8,969 bases of DNA from Alphaproteobacteria bacterium (GTDB lineage Bacteria; Pseudomonadota; Alphaproteobacteria; RS24). Below are positions 6,336 through 8,969 of the stretch, piece by piece. Where the stretch lies: assembly GCA_028816945.1 (NCBI GenBank), contig JAPPQG010000077.1:1-8969 (forward strand), in the 5' to 3' direction. The translations under genes were made by a program, and so were the position numbers. Under the pieces are notes generated by a model. That model made no database searches. It had not been told where the DNA came from and was given only the letters and a program-made list of their open reading frames with translations. The number at the start of each line of letters is the position of its first letter. Position 1 is the stretch's first letter.

Positions 6336-7631
6336 ATGCAAACGAATAATCGTCAAAGTGATGCGCTTTTAGCGCGGTTGCACGAACTGCACCCAAAACA
6401 TATTGACCTATCGCTCGACCGCATAATGCGTCTGCTTGCCCTATTAGGTGACCCGCAAAATAAACTACCCCCCGTCATTCATATTGCAGGCACAAATGGT
6501 AAAGGCTCTGTGCTTGCCTTTTTGAAAGCCATTTTGCAAGCAAAGGGCAAGCGCATACATGCTTATACATCGCCACATTTGCTTAATTTCCATGAACGCA
6601 TTCAATTAGGCGGTAAAACTATTGATGAAGCGACACTTGTTGCTTTGCTAACCGAAGTGATAGAAAAAAATGGGAAAGATGCAATTACATTTTTTGAAGC
6701 CGTAACAGCCGCTGCTTTATTAGGCTTTGTGCGCCACCCTGCCGATTATTTATTGCTAGAAACGGGACTTGGCGGACGGCTCGATGCAACAAATGTTGTC
6801 GCCCGCCCGCGATTATCTATCCTGACCCCAATCAGTCTAGACCATGAGCATTTTCTAGGCGACACACTAGCCTCTATTGCAGCTGAAAAAGCAGGCATTT
6901 TGAAACAAGACACAATGGCAATCATTGCCCGCCAAGATGAAATAGCACAAAGCGTTATTGAAACGCACGCCCAACAGATAAACGCCCCCCTTTTGAGTGC
7001 AAACCGCGATTGGCACGCACACCAACATAAAGACCGCCTGCTTATTCATTATGGAGATAATTCTATGGACTTGCCCTTACCCAATTTAGCAGGCGCACAT
7101 CAAATTGAAAATGCAAGCACAGCTGCCATGGCCGCCCATTTTTTAGGCATAGATGAGAAAGCCATTGCACAAGGCATAAAACAAGCCCATTGGCGCGGAC
7201 GGCTAGAACGCCTACCCAAAGGGTGTTTGACAGATAAAACCGCAACAACAGAGATTTGGCTTGACGGCGGCCATAATCCAGCCGCGGCAAAAGTGTTAGC
7301 AGATTGGGCGCAAGCGCAAAATCAAAAACAGCCCCGCCCGCTTTATCTTATTTGTGGCATGCTGAATAGCAAGCAAACTGTTAATTGGTTTAAGGGTTTT
7401 GCAAAATTGCAACCAATCATTCATACGATTGCAATTCCCGACCAAGCCAATAGTTTAAGTGCTGATAGATTATCCATATCTGCTAAACAGGCAGGGCTTA
7501 CAGCCAAGCCTTTTGCTAATATCACACAAGCCCTTATGGATATTAGCGACCCGCAAGCGCGTATTTTAATTTGCGGCTCACTTTATTTAGTTGCGCATGT
7601 TTTGCGGGCGAATGGTGAGACTATATCTTAA
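6336..7631 (+). CDS. folC: Bifunctional folylpolyglutamate synthase/dihydrofolate synthase FolC
   Basis: An ATP-dependent Mur-ligase-family enzyme of 431 residues, normal length. It adds glutamate to dihydropteroate to make dihydrofolate and extends folates with further glutamates. Motifs in order are the P-loop IAGTNGKGS (50-58), YTSPHLLNFHERI (77-89), FEAVTAAA (120-127), LETGLGGRLDATN (141-153), SLDHEHFLGDT (167-177) and AAEKAGILK (182-190), whose Lys185 is the expected carbamylated, metal-binding lysine. The C-terminal domain follows with WRGRLER and WLDGGHNPAA. The start ATG is four bases after the accD stop and has no visible Shine-Dalgarno sequence, so translation probably depends on ribosomes finishing accD. 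Its stop TAA (7629-7631) overlaps the stop of the convergent small gene. Whether both activities are present cannot be read directly, but bifunctionality is usual for proteobacterial FolC. Confidence 0.96.
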   Translation: MQTNNRQSDALLARLHELHPKHIDLSLDRIMRLLALLGDPQNKLPPVIHIAGTNGKGSVLAFLKAILQAKGKRIHAYTSPHLLNFHERIQLGGKTIDEATLVALLTEVIEKNGKDAITFFEAVTAAALLGFVRHPADYLLLETGLGGRLDATNVVARPRLSILTPISLDHEHFLGDTLASIAAEKAGILKQDTMAIIARQDEIAQSVIETHAQQINAPLLSANRDWHAHQHKDRLLIHYGDNSMDLPLPNLAGAHQIENASTAAMAAHFLGIDEKAIAQGIKQAHWRGRLERLPKGCLTDKTATTEIWLDGGHNPAAAKVLADWAQAQNQKQPRPLYLICGMLNSKQTVNWFKGFAKLQPIIHTIAIPDQANSLSADRLSISAKQAGLTAKPFANITQALMDISDPQARILICGSLYLVAHVLRANGETIS

Positions 7632-7831
7632 CTTTCATCTTGCCCTGTACGGGCAGATTCCAAAGCTGAGGCAATGATTTTAGCATCGCCAATATGATTG
7701 GCAAGAATAAGCACAAGGCGCGCATTAAAGGCAGCACTTTGGGGTGCATCAAATGTGCGGTGCGCGTCGACAATCATTTGATAGACAGCATCAGGGTCTT
7801 CAAAATTCGGCATAAGATTAAGTGTCATCAT
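7628..7831 (-). CDS. Small DUF2783-like protein
   Basis: From the ATG at 7831 this encodes 67 residues: MMTLNLMPNFEDPDAVYQ, then a predicted helical body with NARLVLILANHIGD and a short charged tail. The NPNF-like start, DPDA(V/F)Y, and NARLVLxLANHIGD pattern matches my memory of DUF2783, a small family of unknown function often encoded next to FAD-dependent hydroxylases. No signal peptide, metal motif or membrane segment is evident. It lies 63 bases downstream of the flavoprotein gene on the same strand and probably shares its transcript. The open frame extends upstream to an ATG at 7870, but AAAGGAA (complement of 7834-7840) sits directly before the ATG pair at 7831/7828, and the extra residues do not look conserved, so I chose the shorter start. 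The second ATG (7828) has the better spacing and is equally possible. I assign no function. Confidence 0.8.
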   Translation of the reverse strand: MMTLNLMPNFEDPDAVYQMIVDAHRTFDAPQSAAFNARLVLILANHIGDAKIIASALESARTGQDES

Positions 7832-7833
7832 AA

Positions 7834-7840
7834 TTCCTTT
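7834..7840 (-). promoter_or_regulatory. Ribosome binding site that fixes the start of the DUF2783-like gene
   Basis: On the minus strand AAAGGAA lies two bases before an ATG at 7831 and five bases before a second in-frame ATG at 7828. It is one of the clearest Shine-Dalgarno sequences in the window, and it argues against the longer open frame starting at 7870. The spacing favours 7828 slightly. Confidence 0.65.
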
Positions 7841-7894
7841 CAGTAAATTGTGCTTGTTTATAGCCAACAAGGGGCGGCTGACTCACGGCAGCAT

Positions 7895-8969
7895 TCATTC
7901 AGTTTTAGTTGCGCGTTTAAGCGCGGCAAGCAACTGCTCTATTTGCGGTTTATGCCAACGCCCTGCTACATATTGGTCTGGCCGTATGAGATAAACATCA
8001 CCCTCTTCTGCCGCAAACCGCTCTTTAACAAGCCCTTCACTATCTATATTGTCATTGATATAGAGGCAGGCGACGGGCAAATCCGTTTTCTCCTGTATGT
8101 TTTCATAGATTTTATTATCGCCGAAAATCATAATTCTAAACACATCACCCAACTCCCCCAATAGCCATTGATTGTTAGCGAGGGGCGCGTCGGGGCAGGC
8201 TGTGCCGGGGGCAATACCGCCCTTAAATATATCACTATCGGCCGCATTGAGGGATGAATTGGGATAGGCAATAGGTGTCGACAAACGCCCTGAATTAACC
8301 AAGGCGCGGGCAAAATCATATTTTTTTGCTAATTCTAGCACCGCATTGCGAAATATATGGGAGGCTTCATTTTTGGGAGTTAAAAAATCTGTTGTGCGGG
8401 TGGAGTGGCGAATATTTTCATCAGCCGTTAGCACAGCCTCTTCATTATAACTCTCTAAAAGCCTTTCATCGGCTAACCCTTTTAACACTAAATCCAATTT
8501 CCAAACAAAATTATCCGCATCTGCAATCCCGCCATTGCCGCCGCGCGCCCCAAAGGGAGAGACAAGGTGCGCTGAATCGCCAAGAAAGAAAAACCTATCA
8601 TGGACAAAACGCGCCATACGGCGACATTGGAATGTATAGACACTAATCCATTCATATTCAAACTCAATATCCGCCCCTAACATACCACGCACAAAGGGTT
8701 CAACATTTTCAGGCTTTATCGCCTCCGCCTTGTCAATATCCCAACCAAGTTGGAAATCGGCACGCCATATATTATCAGGCTGTTTATGCAGCAAAGCAGA
8801 CGCGCCGGGAAAAGGCGGATCAAACCAAAAACGGCGCTCAACAGGCAATTCTTGTTTGAATCTTATATCGGCAATTAAAAAATTATCCTCAAATATACGG
8901 CCTTCAAAATCTAGCCCCAACATATTGCGAATAGGGCTTTTATTGCCATCACAAACAATTAAATGTTCT
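7895..8969 (-). CDS. FAD-dependent aromatic hydroxylase-like monooxygenase (partial, N-terminus outside window)
   Basis: The frame is open to the window edge. 357 residues are visible, and the N-terminal FAD-binding GxGxxG part is missing (these proteins usually have well over 500 residues). The fragment starts with EHLIVCDGNKSPIRNMLGLD, holding the DG motif (Asp7-Gly8) that contacts both FAD and NADPH in class A flavoprotein monooxygenases. It continues to FFFLGDSAH (126-134) and SPFGARGGNGGIADADN (137-153), the second FAD ribose/pyrophosphate motif. The last hundred or so residues resemble the thioredoxin-like C-terminal domain of phenol hydroxylase and MhpA-type enzymes, ending with YLIRPDQYVAGRW. 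The ATG at 8923 is internal, not the start, because the conserved DG motif lies upstream of it. The family hydroxylates phenolic or similar aromatic acids with NAD(P)H and O2, but the substrate cannot be read here. A DUF2783-like gene follows on the same strand, probably in one operon. Confidence 0.92.
   Translation of the reverse strand, partial: EHLIVCDGNKSPIRNMLGLDFEGRIFEDNFLIADIRFKQELPVERRFWFDPPFPGASALLHKQPDNIWRADFQLGWDIDKAEAIKPENVEPFVRGMLGADIEFEYEWISVYTFQCRRMARFVHDRFFFLGDSAHLVSPFGARGGNGGIADADNFVWKLDLVLKGLADERLLESYNEEAVLTADENIRHSTRTTDFLTPKNEASHIFRNAVLELAKKYDFARALVNSGRLSTPIAYPNSSLNAADSDIFKGGIAPGTACPDAPLANNQWLLGELGDVFRIMIFGDNKIYENIQEKTDLPVACLYINDNIDSEGLVKERFAAEEGDVYLIRPDQYVAGRWHKPQIEQLLAALKRATKTE

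Noticed and set aside
7850..8164. A 104-codon plus-strand open frame opposite the flavoprotein gene
   Set aside because: It is antisense to the conserved C-terminal thioredoxin-like domain, and the encoded sequence looks like a frame shadow.

Overview
The window looks like a piece of an alphaproteobacterial chromosome. The main reason is the gene order on the + strand: the end of a probable pyrF, then trpF-trpB-trpA, then accD-folC. Linkage of trpFBA to accD-folC is characteristic of Alphaproteobacteria. Base composition is moderate, with very AT-rich intergenic stretches and short 14-bp tandem repeats in two of them. I cannot name the genus from sequence alone.

Layout. Positions 1-44: last codons of a probable orotidine 5'-phosphate decarboxylase (pyrF). 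Positions 32-101: a five-unit 14-bp tandem repeat that begins inside the pyrF stop region and runs up to trpF. Positions 110-2880: trpF, trpB and trpA, covering the last three steps from phosphoribosylanthranilate to tryptophan. Positions 2915-3562 on the minus strand: a YcbL/GloC-type metallo-beta-lactamase-fold hydrolase. Positions 3563-3776: the divergent intergenic region between this hydrolase and a carbohydrate kinase, holding a seven-unit 14-bp tandem repeat. Positions 3777-5279: an FGGY-family, xylulokinase-like kinase with altered active-site motifs. Positions 5280-5452: a leader region with a good sigma-70-type extended -10 promoter and a long imperfect dyad. Positions 5453-7631: accD and folC, four bases apart. 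Positions 7628-8969 on the minus strand: a small DUF2783-like protein, preceded in its transcription direction by a flavoprotein aromatic hydroxylase-like gene that runs off the window end.

How the genes work together. TrpF makes CdRP, and the TrpAB complex turns indole-3-glycerol phosphate plus serine into tryptophan (TrpC is not in the window). AccD is the carboxyltransferase beta subunit of acetyl-CoA carboxylase, and FolC builds dihydrofolate and folylpolyglutamates. The hydrolase and kinase interrupt the usual trpA-accD adjacency, so accD-folC appears to need its own promoter, and a good candidate is present. The minus-strand flavoprotein and its small partner form a separate transcription unit that converges on folC, with overlapping stop codons.

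Most of the window is housekeeping metabolism, and I see no convincing new multi-gene system. The points most worth following are the two unrelated 14-bp repeat arrays, the dyad at the predicted accD transcription start, the kinase with non-canonical FGGY motifs, and the conserved-looking DUF2783/flavoprotein pair.
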